DNA of 15,785 nucleotides from Bacteroidales bacterium. Lineage in GTDB: Bacteria; Bacteroidota; Bacteroidia; Bacteroidales; ML635J-15. The translations under genes and the position numbers were made by a program. Below are positions 7,407-15,410 of the stretch, piece after piece; position 1 is the first letter of the stretch; every line of letters starts with the position of its first letter. The stretch is from positions 1 to 15,785 of the forward strand of contig JAQVPT010000045.1 of assembly GCA_028701945.1 (NCBI GenBank), in the 5' to 3' direction. Under the pieces are notes generated by a model. It was given only the letters and a program-made list of their open reading frames with translations, ran no database searches and was not told the DNA's origin.

Positions 7407-8156
7407 TTACTTCTGTCTTATGGTCTTGTATCCCATACTCGATAAGTCACCATCACGATCAAACAAAGTCATATTCATTTTGGAATCAATTTTAAAATAT
7501 TCTCCATATTTGTTTCCTTTTACAAAATAATTGTCTCCTTTTTTTTCAAGAATATCAGTTTTGTAATCTCCTTGAGGAATAACGCCTATATATTCACTGT
7601 TTTTTATGTATATTTCATAAGGGTAACTGTCCTTGACAAGTGTGTTTTCGATTTCCCATTTCCCAAATAGTTCATAATTGTCTTTTAAATTATTATAGTT
7701 GCTTTTCCCTGAAGCTGTTTCAATTTCCTCTACCTCGATAGGAGATATTGCTTCTGAAAACACCTTGTTGAAAAATTCTGTTGTTTCAGTTTCTTTCCCT
7801 TCTGATGTAACATATGCTAAACCTAATTGCTCCAATTCACCAGCAACAACACCTTTGTTTAAAAGTAATTTAGAATCTTTGTTTTTAGATAGTTTTTGTG
7901 TTTTTACCAACCCTTCATTGTAAGGACCTCCTATACCAAATCCATATTCTTTAAATTTAGCATCATCTTTAAAACTCAATAACTCGTTGTATAAAATTAC
8001 AAACTCGTTGAATATTTTTTCTGTTTTTTCAGTATCATCAATTTGAGTTGTTTTTGATGTACTTTCATCTTTAACTTCTTTTTCAACCTTTTTCTTATCG
8101 TTTTGACAAGAAAATAATAAGAGAGCTAGAAGTGTCATTAATGCAATTTTTTTCAT
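7407..8156 (-). CDS. Predicted lipoprotein, function unknown (249 aa)
   Basis: A type II signal peptide is plain: MKKIALMTLLALLL followed by the lipobox FSC with the lipidated Cys at residue 17. A Lys/Glu/Asp-rich linker follows (residues 18-45), then a soluble domain with no motif I recognise. Near the end IYIKNSEYIGVIPQGDYKTD and FDRDGDLSSMGYK look like strands of a small beta domain. It is the only gene of cassette D. The upstream leader between 8157 and the core site at 8283 is long enough for its own promoter, but I do not see a good one. It should sit in the outer membrane or periplasm. Confidence 0.78.
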   Translation of the reverse strand: MKKIALMTLLALLLFSCQNDKKKVEKEVKDESTSKTTQIDDTEKTEKIFNEFVILYNELLSFKDDAKFKEYGFGIGGPYNEGLVKTQKLSKNKDSKLLLNKGVVAGELEQLGLAYVTSEGKETETTEFFNKVFSEAISPIEVEEIETASGKSNYNNLKDNYELFGKWEIENTLVKDSYPYEIYIKNSEYIGVIPQGDYKTDILEKKGDNYFVKGNKYGEYFKIDSKMNMTLFDRDGDLSSMGYKTIRQK

Positions 8157-8279
8157 AATTTTTATTTTAATTAGTGATACAATGTTTGTTATTTTTCAAT
8201 TAGATATTCTAACAATTATTTGTTAAGAACTTGATAATCGAGGTAAAATTTATACGCAATGGTTTTTTCCACTTGGTTA

Positions 8280-8498
8280 TAACGGTTGCGACTATGTATA
8301 GTGCGGAAATAAAACAGATTTCCCAGTCTTATACGCAATGAGCCAAGCCGTTGTAAATATTTTTTTGTTAAATTATAATTTTCTCGTGTAAAGATATGTT
8401 AAATTCTGGACAATTCGCAAAGCGGATTGGCGGATAGACTTAAAAGCAATAAGCTTTCAAGTTCTTATAAAATTCCGCATTATACATAGTTGCTGTTA
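8280..8498 (-). repeat. attC-like site 5 (219 bp, divergent), end of cassette E
   Basis: The arms are TAACGGTTGCGACTATGTATA with GTGCGGAA, and on the reverse strand of the right end TAACAGCAACTATGTATAATGCGGAA-type sequence in the same order. Compared with the 191-bp sites, TGTGG has become TGCGG in the left arm and its partner changed from CCACA to CCGCA, so pairing is kept by compensation. The interior is unrelated to the 191-bp class. Confidence 0.75.
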
Positions 8499-8869
8499 GC
8501 AGCTTCGTAAGTTCGGCTAAATAAGTGCTTTAGTAGTTTGGCGTAAAAATTTGCGTTTCGGGTAGGCCTTTTTCTTCTTATTTTTTACAGAATATAGCAT
8601 CTCTTTATTTTACAGACTCCGTTTTCATAAAAACAGGATTCACAGAATTTTCCATTCAGAAAACCTGCTAAGTGCCAAATTTTCAAACAACATAAAGCGT
8701 CAGCAAAACTTGCAATATTTTATGACAAACTACGGCGAGTATTGCTTTCTGGGCATGATTTGAGTTGCAAGAGAATCCATATTCAGATTTAGCATACTTT
8801 TCATTTGAAAAACCTTACTAAAAACAGACATGACAGTACCGGTTAAAAATTAGACGAACTTATGGGTGC
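8499..8869. other. Cassette E body with no intact gene
   Basis: About 370 bp between two attC-like sites with matching ends (GTTAGCA..TGCTAAC) but no open frame that looks real on either strand. The only coding trace is the remnant at 8585-8719. Gene-less cassettes are known in large integrons and may hold promoters or small RNAs, but I see no specific structure here that supports either. Confidence 0.55.
8585..8719 (-). pseudogene. Remnant of a Cys-rich small protein
   Basis: A frame of 44 codons without a start codon reads NIASFADALCCLKIWHLAG and then NGKFCESCFYENGVCKIKRC, with seven cysteines. It weakly matches the start of the segment at 190-447 (PDAILAV..., KCGKFCEK) and the DNA shares TTCACAGAATTTTCC. 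It could be a decayed gene or non-coding sequence shared by two cassettes. The absence of ATG, GTG or TTG at its head argues against a functional gene. Confidence 0.3.
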
Positions 8870-9060
8870 TAACGGTTGCGGCTATGTGGAGTGTGGAAAA
8901 GGAATAGAAATTATCTTTTCAAAGTTCCCACGAAGCCAAATTTTTAGATTTTGTTTTTAATTTTTATCGTAAAAGCCAAATCAAAAAATTTGGCGGTGTT
9001 CGGATGTGTTCTGCACGAACGGTTACAGGTGAATTTCCACATTACACATAGGTGTTGTTA
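8870..9060 (-). repeat. attC-like site 6 (191-bp class), end of cassette F
   Basis: Fourth copy of the 191-bp class, closest to site 4 in its interior. Flanks are GTTAGCACC (left, reverse strand) and GTTACCAAC (right). The latter matches the far end of cassette F at 10014. The stop codon of the nuclease gene is only 11 bp away. Confidence 0.85.
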
Positions 9061-9071
9061 CCAACTGCCTT

Positions 9072-9983
9072 TTATCCAACATATCTTTCTAAAAGTTCCT
9101 GTGTCCATTCTGTATTATGTAGGTTGTGTAGTTCTTTGATAAATACAGACAAATCTCTTGAATGGAATTTATTTTCATTCTCATTCTGACTAATGAGTAA
9201 TTTTTGATATTTAGTAACCCCGTCAAAACATTCTTTATTTTCAAATGGGAAAAGGTAAATGAAGCTGCCCGTAATATTTTCATTTGTCATATTGTATGCA
9301 AGCAAATGATCTCTCCAAATTTGAGCAAGTGGAGATTTACTTAGCTGATCAATTACATCTTCTTTGAAAAATTTAGATTCACTAGTAAGTTTTAAATATT
9401 CTTCTTTGTGATTATTAAAGTTTTTTAAAGCCTTAGCTTGGTTTTCTTCTTTCAAACTTTCTTGATATTTAACTTCAATACCAAAAAAGCATTTCTCCTT
9501 TTGATTTAAGTATTCAACATAAACATCAAAAGCGGAATTGTCGGGATTATTTCTTTTTGATGAATATTCAAAGTCAATTTTAGTTACTTGGGTAACTTTA
9601 TCTGGAAATAATTTCTTAAAGAAATTTGTCGCTAATTCCAAATCGTAATATAATTCTCCAAAAAGGTTAAAACATAGAGGCTGAGATGAAAGTAAATTAT
9701 TCCATATCCTTGGTTCTCCAACAAGGCCGCCATTCTTTCTTATTTCAATAATTTTATCACTAACTAACTTTCTAATATTTTTAGTAAGGTAATTTAGTCT
9801 TTTCTCTTTTGCAACTTCAGTTTCAATAAAATTCCCATAGTTGGATTTAGGTTTATTATTCATTTTATAACCTTTTTTGACTCTCCATTTGCTTTGCAAA
9901 AGCCTTGCATGTGAGGCAAAATCTGTATCTGGTTTGTAATAAACTTGAAATTCTTTCAGTGTTTCTTCGTCAGGTCTTTTCAT
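9072..9983 (-). CDS. PD-(D/E)XK nuclease family protein, PGN_0703-like (303 aa)
   Basis: The nuclease core is visible: an Asp in SAFDVYVEY (Asp153) followed by a strand with GIEVKYQ, giving the E-x-K pair Glu170 and Lys172. Ahead of it, SSQPLCFNLFGEL (99-111) is a stretch I associate with PGN_0703-type restriction endonuclease-like proteins. The fold cuts DNA with a divalent metal. It is alone in cassette F and fills it almost completely, with 27 bp before the start codon and 11 bp after the stop, so it has hardly any room for a promoter. Likely a defence or DNA-processing nuclease; no partner methyltransferase is in the same cassette, although one lies in cassette G. An internal Met at residue 41 is an alternative start. 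Confidence 0.72.
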   Translation of the reverse strand: MKRPDEETLKEFQVYYKPDTDFASHARLLQSKWRVKKGYKMNNKPKSNYGNFIETEVAKEKRLNYLTKNIRKLVSDKIIEIRKNGGLVGEPRIWNNLLSSQPLCFNLFGELYYDLELATNFFKKLFPDKVTQVTKIDFEYSSKRNNPDNSAFDVYVEYLNQKEKCFFGIEVKYQESLKEENQAKALKNFNNHKEEYLKLTSESKFFKEDVIDQLSKSPLAQIWRDHLLAYNMTNENITGSFIYLFPFENKECFDGVTKYQKLLISQNENENKFHSRDLSVFIKELHNLHNTEWTQELLERYVG

Positions 9984-10010
9984 GAGCGGTAATGTTTTTA
10001 AGGTTGTTGG

Positions 10011-10137
10011 TAACGGTTGGCGGTATGTTTTTGTTGCCGATTTCGGAGCACTTCACTGTCAAGGCACGATAAAGTTTGAAGCGAGCTACAAACTTTCATA
10101 TTAGCATTATCTCGGCAATAAAATATACCGCTTGTTA
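10011..10137 (-). repeat. attC-like site 7 (short class, 127 bp), end of cassette G
   Basis: The arms are TAACGGTTGGCGGTATGTTTT with TTGCCGA, and on the reverse strand TAACAAGCGGTATATTTTAT with TTGCCGA, so GCGGTAT-TTTT and TTGCCGA pair while the spacers differ. Arm sequence is unlike site 1 but the architecture and length are the same. This is the only site whose two outer flanks are the same (GTTACCAAC), because cassettes F and G have the same core. Confidence 0.8.
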
Positions 10138-10261
10138 CCAACTGGGCGTTGTCCTTGTCCTTCAACGGTTTGAGATACTTTTTCAATTCAGATATTTCGG
10201 TTTCTTTGTCTTAAAAGATTTAGTTTTTTAGTGTCGGCAAAGTTAGCGTATGAAAACAGAC

Positions 10262-10318
10262 AAGCTCTATTGCAATTTTTGGTTTGAGCTTTGGCTTGTG
10301 CGAATTGCAATTGTGCTT
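10262..10318. repeat. Hairpin repeat copy 3, after the last gene of cassette G
   Basis: Outer stem CAAGC/GCTTG (counted from 10261), internal loop TCT/TGT, inner stem ATTGCAATT/AATTGCAAT and a 25-nt loop. The last stop codon of cassette G is 15 bp away, as for copy 1. Together with about 50 bp to its left (GTCGGCAAA region) it aligns with 15616-15718, so the whole cassette end is duplicated there. The peptide encoded across it (QAQLQFAQAKAQTKN) is a by-product of the repeat. Confidence 0.7.
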
Positions 10319-10332
10319 GGTTGTGTGGGATG

Positions 10333-11301
10333 CTATCTCTGTTTAAAATAATCATAGAGATTAAAACAATATACATAGTCAGTTTCGCTCTGTTCTTCGT
10401 CAATATTGTATTGATTTGTTGACGCATAACAAATTTGAATGTTTTGGTTTTCTAAAGCAGCATAAGCTACACCGAGTGTTGATATTTTATTGCTCATTGG
10501 TGCGACAATAATATTGTATTCATTTTGATATTTTAGTGCAATTTCAGATATAATATTTTTAGTATTCTCTATGTCAATACAAGAAAACTCAAACTTCTCA
10601 GCTAAAGAATTACGTTCAAGCAAATTTCTAAAGTGATTATCATTAATTTTCCCTAACTCTTCGGAAATAGAGTTTGATGGGTCTGCTTTACCAATAAATA
10701 ATTTTGATGGTTCATAATTATCTATTACTATTTGAGATCTTTCCCATTCGAATCCAACAAGAATAATCAAAAAGTCTCTTTTTAGTGGAGAATAATCACC
10801 AGAATAGCCCAATATTGAACGAATCTCTTTTACTCCTTTTGACAACCAAGCGGGATAATTTGCTGAAGGAGAATAGCAAAATGTCACGGAAAATTTATTA
10901 TTGTAATTAAGTGTTAAAAAACGAATAAATATTAATAGAATTTCTCGTGTAAAAGTTGAAATATCAATCAAAACATGAGAGTTTTCAGAAAATTTTATTT
11001 CTGAAAAGGAAGAATTAATTAAATCATAATTGTCTAGTGGATCATGTTTTTTTAGCAATATAGTTTCAAGATTCGGACTAGTATTTTGTAGAATTTCTAT
11101 AATTTCTTTATAATTATTATCAGCACATTCATAATTATTCTCAAAATGACAAACTCTAGTATTTGAAAAGTTTTTTGTACTTACAATATTTGGAATGCTA
11201 ATACATCTTCTATCAAAACTTGAACTACATATGAATAAATCAAACTCATGTGAGAGTTTTGTTAAAAATTCTACTTTCTTAATTTTTTTTAATGCGCTCA
11301 T
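10333..11301 (-). CDS. Unknown protein with possible Rossmann-type sensor fold (322 aa)
   Basis: Two half-like regions of alternating strands and helices can be seen: FDLFICSSSFDRRC (20-33) and VLIDISTFTREILL (110-123) in the first, FLIILVGFEWERS (177-189) and IIVAPMSNKIST (about 275-286) in the second. The first-half motif (D-I-S-T-F-T-R-E after a hydrophobic strand) recalls nucleotide-binding sensor domains such as CARF, but I cannot assign a family. It has no signal peptide, membrane helix or catalytic motif I recognise. It is the last gene of cassette G, 11 bp after the ATPase gene, so it may be a sensor, adaptor or effector of the same system. Confidence 0.72.
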   Translation of the reverse strand: MSALKKIKKVEFLTKLSHEFDLFICSSSFDRRCISIPNIVSTKNFSNTRVCHFENNYECADNNYKEIIEILQNTSPNLETILLKKHDPLDNYDLINSSFSEIKFSENSHVLIDISTFTREILLIFIRFLTLNYNNKFSVTFCYSPSANYPAWLSKGVKEIRSILGYSGDYSPLKRDFLIILVGFEWERSQIVIDNYEPSKLFIGKADPSNSISEELGKINDNHFRNLLERNSLAEKFEFSCIDIENTKNIISEIALKYQNEYNIIVAPMSNKISTLGVAYAALENQNIQICYASTNQYNIDEEQSETDYVYCFNLYDYFKQR

Positions 11302-11312
11302 AATTTTTAATA

Positions 11313-13115
11313 TTAATCAAATAAAGTAGGTTGTTTTTCACTATTTGAATCCAATTTTTTGTCAAAATATTTAATAAAACTTGTTGGATTTGTTAATGCA
11401 ATTTTTAAAACTTCACTAGGCATAAATTGATACCCAGCGAAACTAAGTGGATTTAGGACAAATGCAGGAGCAAGAACTCGACTAAGTACATATAAGTGAA
11501 CTAAGCCCGTACTCTCTTTGTTCCGTTTTGTACTAACATGAAAATAACCGTGTTGCACTCCCATGTCTATTATTTCTTTCAATTCTCTATCTGGCATATC
11601 TGTTAATGCTACAGAAAAAACAGTTCTTTCTTTTCTTTCAGATATTAAAATTAAATGAAACAACTTACCTAATGAGTCTATTAAATTATAAAGTTTATCA
11701 GCATTTTTCAATCTATTATCATCGTCTTTACTATCTATGAATATTTTATCAAATTCATCAAATAAAAATTTTCTTGAATAACTCGAGATTATTTCATTTT
11801 GAATTGCTGGCGAGATATATTCTACTTTATTATTGTTATTGCGTGACACTGTTTCAGAATACATTTCTTGTGCAGGTGCTAAAAAGTGTCTGATTACGCC
11901 TGATGAAATTGCAACTAATTGGTCAAAACCGGAAAAGCTATATTTATTCATAGCTTTTTTACTCCTTAACTCCTTTAAATATTCTGACACACAATATCTT
12001 CTTGCCGCATCTGTACCAGCATGTTTTCTTTCCTCATCAGATTCTTTAATTTTTATTTCCTCATATATTTTATTTATCCTATCCTCTTGCTTTGGGTCGT
12101 GAGGGAAAAAGTCTTCTGCTAGTATGTCTGTGTTTAAATAAACTTTCAATCGCCTTTCAACTATTTGTTTGATTTTTTTAAAATAATCTTTATTAGATGA
12201 AGTATAAATAGTTGCGATGTTTATTTCCGAATAATCATGAGGAGAATCAATTCTTTTACCATTAGTTGTTAAGTAGGTCTTATAGTCTAACTGAGTTGAA
12301 ATTTTAATACATAAATCCTTGGTAGTTCTATAAGACACCCAAGTGTTAAGAATTTTAGTTTGTTCATTATTTAAATAACCAGCATCATCAATCAATAAAT
12401 ATAAAGGCTTATTCAAAGGAAAAATAGAAAGTTTTTTTAATTTTTGAAAGAAAGGATAAAGGAAATCCATAAAATCAACTAATGAGCCATTATATGAATT
12501 TATCTCTTTGTTTAACGCTAACTCTTTACAATATTTTACACATTCTCTATGCATTTTGTAAATAGTTTCAGACATGATTCTAAAACAATCAAATCCATTT
12601 GTATCTGATTCAATTTCAGTATTTTCCGTATATCCTGCAGATAGCACTAGATTAACAAATATTTTGTCATAAAAGTTTTTAATTTCATCTGTGGAGTTAT
12701 TTAATACTTCTTCTCCCAAAGTTTCCGATATAAATAATAAACTTTTCGAGAGAATGTAAGTAACAAAAATATGTTCATTCAAAATCGTATTCGCATGCGA
12801 CTTAAGTCTCTCAAAATCAACGATATTAATGCTTGTTAGTTTAATTGGAATGTAAATTGAAAAATATTTTAGTTCATTAATTTTGCAATTACTTACAATG
12901 CACTGACAATCAGGCTGGATATATCGAAACATCATACTTTTTCCCGAACCACGTGGTCCATTTACAAAAGTGTGCCCAGCCTCTGGAACCTGATGGAAAT
13001 CAGTAAACACATCTACGAATAGTTTAACAATTTCCTCTGCTGTATTCTGTTCAGGAGTTTTTATTTCAAATGGATTTCTATACATGTTTTTCTTTTTGTA
13101 GTAATAATATATCAT
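11313..13115 (-). CDS. AAA/ORC-CDC6-like P-loop ATPase (600 aa; start may be 13085)
   Basis: Walker A lies at residues 53-60 (GPRGSGKS), preceded by NPFEIKTPEQNTAEEIVKLF, a typical lead-in of ORC/CDC6-like and related signalling ATPases. Walker B is LYLLIDDAGYL (238-248) and a sensor-like KISTQ follows at 271-275. The C-terminal 250 residues are helical and could be a winged-helix or partner-binding part. The annotated start overlaps the HD gene by 38 bp; the internal Met at residue 11 (MYRNPF) leaves an 8-bp overlap and is the better start, because the ten residues before it are an unlikely Tyr/Lys run. Such ATPases act as switches in conflict systems, possibly with the HD protein as partner. 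Confidence 0.8.
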   Translation of the reverse strand: MIYYYYKKKNMYRNPFEIKTPEQNTAEEIVKLFVDVFTDFHQVPEAGHTFVNGPRGSGKSMMFRYIQPDCQCIVSNCKINELKYFSIYIPIKLTSINIVDFERLKSHANTILNEHIFVTYILSKSLLFISETLGEEVLNNSTDEIKNFYDKIFVNLVLSAGYTENTEIESDTNGFDCFRIMSETIYKMHRECVKYCKELALNKEINSYNGSLVDFMDFLYPFFQKLKKLSIFPLNKPLYLLIDDAGYLNNEQTKILNTWVSYRTTKDLCIKISTQLDYKTYLTTNGKRIDSPHDYSEINIATIYTSSNKDYFKKIKQIVERRLKVYLNTDILAEDFFPHDPKQEDRINKIYEEIKIKESDEERKHAGTDAARRYCVSEYLKELRSKKAMNKYSFSGFDQLVAISSGVIRHFLAPAQEMYSETVSRNNNNKVEYISPAIQNEIISSYSRKFLFDEFDKIFIDSKDDDNRLKNADKLYNLIDSLGKLFHLILISERKERTVFSVALTDMPDRELKEIIDMGVQHGYFHVSTKRNKESTGLVHLYVLSRVLAPAFVLNPLSFAGYQFMPSEVLKIALTNPTSFIKYFDKKLDSNSEKQPTLFD

Positions 13116-14103
13116 TGTAATACTTACCTGTCAAATTTTGTCCTTTATCATTTGTTAAGTTTACACAATATTCAAAAATTGTCTTTTTTGAGTAACTTGG
13201 ATAACCCTTTTCTTCTAACCTATAAGTAATTATTGTTGGAATAACATCTTCATAATCAGAATCAATCTCAATTCTCACATCAACAAGGCTTACTCTATTA
13301 TTTTCAGACAGAAAACGATTACAATAAACACATTCTAAAAAAGTTTTTATTGTTCTATCATAAATTTCATCAAGTAAGAAAACCTCCCGTTCTCCTAATT
13401 TCATTTTTTCTTTTAAATGAATGTCATTTATATAGAAACGCATTTTCACTTGTTTAGTATCTACAATACAAGAATTTAGACACTGAGAGTATTGATGAAA
13501 TATTAAGCTTTGGTCGTTAATTAAATTATTATCCATTAAAAAGGTTGATGCTCTTGTTGTATCATCCGCAAGTTCATCTGCTAATCTTACTATAGAAGCA
13601 ATACGTTTTAAATTAATTTTTTCACTATTTACATACTGGTCTTCATTTAATTTTCCAATTGGGTCTTCTTTACCTGAATGTGCTTTAGCAATTTCAATGA
13701 CGTATTTTTTTTCTATTACTGAAATATTTTCGTTCCCAATTTTATTTATTATTTTTTTTGCATTTGCAGCATGTTCAGCTCTGCCATTAATAATATGACC
13801 CGCATCATGAATTTGTATTGCAGTTAAGAGAAAAAAGATTTCATATGGCGAAAATAAATTGAAATTATTTGCTAAAATTTCAGATGCTTTCTCAATAACC
13901 TTTTTTATATGTTTTTCTCCATGATCATTCAAATATATTTCTGGAACTTTTTGCGCCACAATTGACTTGATTTCAGCATGAATTTGATTATTCATAAAAT
14001 CTCTAATCAATTTATATCTTGCAACATAATCGTAAGAATTAGGAAATTTATCTGGAGTCAAATCTAAAAACCAGTCTTCAATATTTGCAATTGTATCAAT
14101 CAT
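13078..14103 (-). CDS. HD-domain phosphohydrolase-like protein (341 aa)
   Basis: Metal-binding residues of the HD superfamily are in order: NDHGEKHI (His61, His65), QIHDAGH (His99-Asp100, His103), the His of AEHA (His111), AKAHSG (His142) and RLADELAD (Asp176). The DHG-x-x-H start and the RLADELADDTTRA helix resemble the HD proteins reported in prokaryotic conflict systems. The last 130 residues form a separate mixed domain rich in strands. HD enzymes hydrolyse phosphate bonds in nucleotides or nucleic acids; the substrate here is unknown. Its start overlaps the methyltransferase stop by 8 bases and its end overlaps the ATPase gene, so all three are made together. Confidence 0.85.
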   Translation of the reverse strand: MIDTIANIEDWFLDLTPDKFPNSYDYVARYKLIRDFMNNQIHAEIKSIVAQKVPEIYLNDHGEKHIKKVIEKASEILANNFNLFSPYEIFFLLTAIQIHDAGHIINGRAEHAANAKKIINKIGNENISVIEKKYVIEIAKAHSGKEDPIGKLNEDQYVNSEKINLKRIASIVRLADELADDTTRASTFLMDNNLINDQSLIFHQYSQCLNSCIVDTKQVKMRFYINDIHLKEKMKLGEREVFLLDEIYDRTIKTFLECVYCNRFLSENNRVSLVDVRIEIDSDYEDVIPTIITYRLEEKGYPSYSKKTIFEYCVNLTNDKGQNLTGKYYNDILLLQKEKHV

Positions 14104-15160
14104 TTTGAGTCATTTTAATTATTTCTTTAAAAATCTCTTCCGCTAAAATTGGAGGCACAGCATTTCCAATTTGCTGCTGTTGGTGCATTAGTGTACCTTC
14201 GAAAATAAAATCATCAGGAAAGCTTTGGATTCTTGCAGCTTCTCTTACAGAAAGTCCTCTGTCTTGAAAAGGATGTATTAACATGTTTTTTCTATAATTA
14301 GAGATTACTACTGATGGCTTATCAGGTAAAAGCCTTTTATATATACCGCTATGACATCTTGTTTTATCCTTGTAATTCAACATAAGTCTTTCAGGGATAG
14401 ATTCCCAATTCTGACCTGGTTTAATATATTTGTATCGTTCGAGTACAAGAGGGGTGTTTTCTGAAACGTAATTTTGCACTGATAATTTTGAACCATTTCT
14501 TAGTTTCTTTGCATATTCTGATGGGCTAGATTTATAAGGTGCTGAGTATAATTTTGCTCCATTTTCTAAGTCGGGTAAATCTCCTATAGCATCAATTACG
14601 GAAATCTTTTCAGAAATGGGTTTAGGAAAGTGAAAATCTACACCTAAATTATTGCCCACTAAGAAAAAACGATTTCTATCTTGAGGAACGCCATAATTTG
14701 AAGCTGTTAAAACCTCCCATTTTACAGTATAATTTAGCGATTCAAATGTTTCACAAATTTTATTGACAGTTTCCCCATTGTTAAAACTTACAATTCCTTC
14801 AACATTTTCAAATAGAAACCAAGTAGGATTTATGAATTTTACAAATCTCACAAATTCCTCAAATAGGCTGTTGTTATCATTGTTTATATTACGAGTTTGC
14901 CTATTTGAAACAGAAAAACCTTGGCATGGAGGTCCTCCAAAAATAATGAATGGTTTATTTAAGTTAAGTTTATCAATTTTAATTTCTCTAATATCTTCAA
15001 TTAATACATTAGTTTCTGGATGATTTGTTTTAAATGTTCGTGCTGCGTTCGGTTCTTTTTCAATAGCCAGAACAATATCGATTCCTGCATTTTGAGCCCC
15101 TAAACTGAGACCTCCAGCACCCGAAAAAATATCAATTCCTATATAATTAAAATTTCCCAT
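14096..15160 (-). CDS. DNA (cytosine-5-)-methyltransferase (354 aa)
   Basis: All main motifs of C5 cytosine methyltransferases are present: motif I DIFSGAGGLSLG (10-21), motif IV GGPPCQGFS with catalytic Cys79, motif VI FENV (117-120), motif VIII PQDRNRFFLVG (159-169), a target-recognition region between about 185 and 290, motif IX-like REAARIQSFPDDF and motif X GNAVPP (332-337). The enzyme transfers a methyl group from S-adenosylmethionine to C5 of cytosine in a specific site that cannot be read from the sequence. It is the first gene of cassette G. No classical restriction enzyme accompanies it, so the HD and ATPase proteins may supply the attack on unmethylated DNA. Confidence 0.95.
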   Translation of the reverse strand: MGNFNYIGIDIFSGAGGLSLGAQNAGIDIVLAIEKEPNAARTFKTNHPETNVLIEDIREIKIDKLNLNKPFIIFGGPPCQGFSVSNRQTRNINNDNNSLFEEFVRFVKFINPTWFLFENVEGIVSFNNGETVNKICETFESLNYTVKWEVLTASNYGVPQDRNRFFLVGNNLGVDFHFPKPISEKISVIDAIGDLPDLENGAKLYSAPYKSSPSEYAKKLRNGSKLSVQNYVSENTPLVLERYKYIKPGQNWESIPERLMLNYKDKTRCHSGIYKRLLPDKPSVVISNYRKNMLIHPFQDRGLSVREAARIQSFPDDFIFEGTLMHQQQQIGNAVPPILAEEIFKEIIKMTQND

Positions 15161-15171
15161 ATTTTAAAATT

Positions 15172-15205
15172 CAAAAATAGAAAAAATATCCATGTGGGTT
15201 GGCAA
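15172..15205 (-). promoter_or_regulatory. Candidate Bacteroidota-type promoter for cassette G
   Basis: On the minus strand TTG (15205-15203) is followed after 23 bp by TATTTTTG (15179-15172), fitting the TTG and TAnnTTTG elements described for Bacteroidota promoters at the upper end of the usual spacing. The start codon of the methyltransferase gene is 11 bp further on. Hairpin copy 4 ends right beside the TTG element, so a protein bound there could control it. In AT-rich DNA such a match may occur by chance. Confidence 0.45.
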
Positions 15206-15207
15206 AA

Positions 15208-15270
15208 ATTGCACTATTTTGCAAATTCTGGTATGTGGGTGAGCCTGAGCGATTTGCAAATGTGTGCAAT
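15208..15270. repeat. Hairpin repeat copy 4, upstream of the first gene of cassette G
   Basis: Outer stem ATTGCAC/GTGCAAT, internal loop TAT/TGT, inner stem TTTGCAAAT/ATTTGCAAA, 25-nt loop; the stems are identical to copy 2 while the loop differs. It adjoins the candidate promoter. The region 15271-15410 between it and the next attC-like site contains no gene; an open frame across 15171-15554 runs through both repeats and is not credible. Confidence 0.72.
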
Positions 15271-15410
15271 GTGGGACGGCTTTCCGCTTTTCTTTCTTTC
15301 GGGTCGGCAAAAAAACTAAACCTTTTTTCTTTCATTGTCATTTCGTTATGCATTTTCAAACTATTTTTTCTTTCATTTTCAGTGTCGCTATCTTTTCTTC
15401 GCCTTGTTGG

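Noticed and set aside
10188..10427. Minus-strand frame similar to the one at 15561-15767 (QAQLQFA motif)
   Set aside because: The similarity is fully explained by hairpin copies 3 and 5. The first also overlaps the end of the 322-aa gene in another frame.
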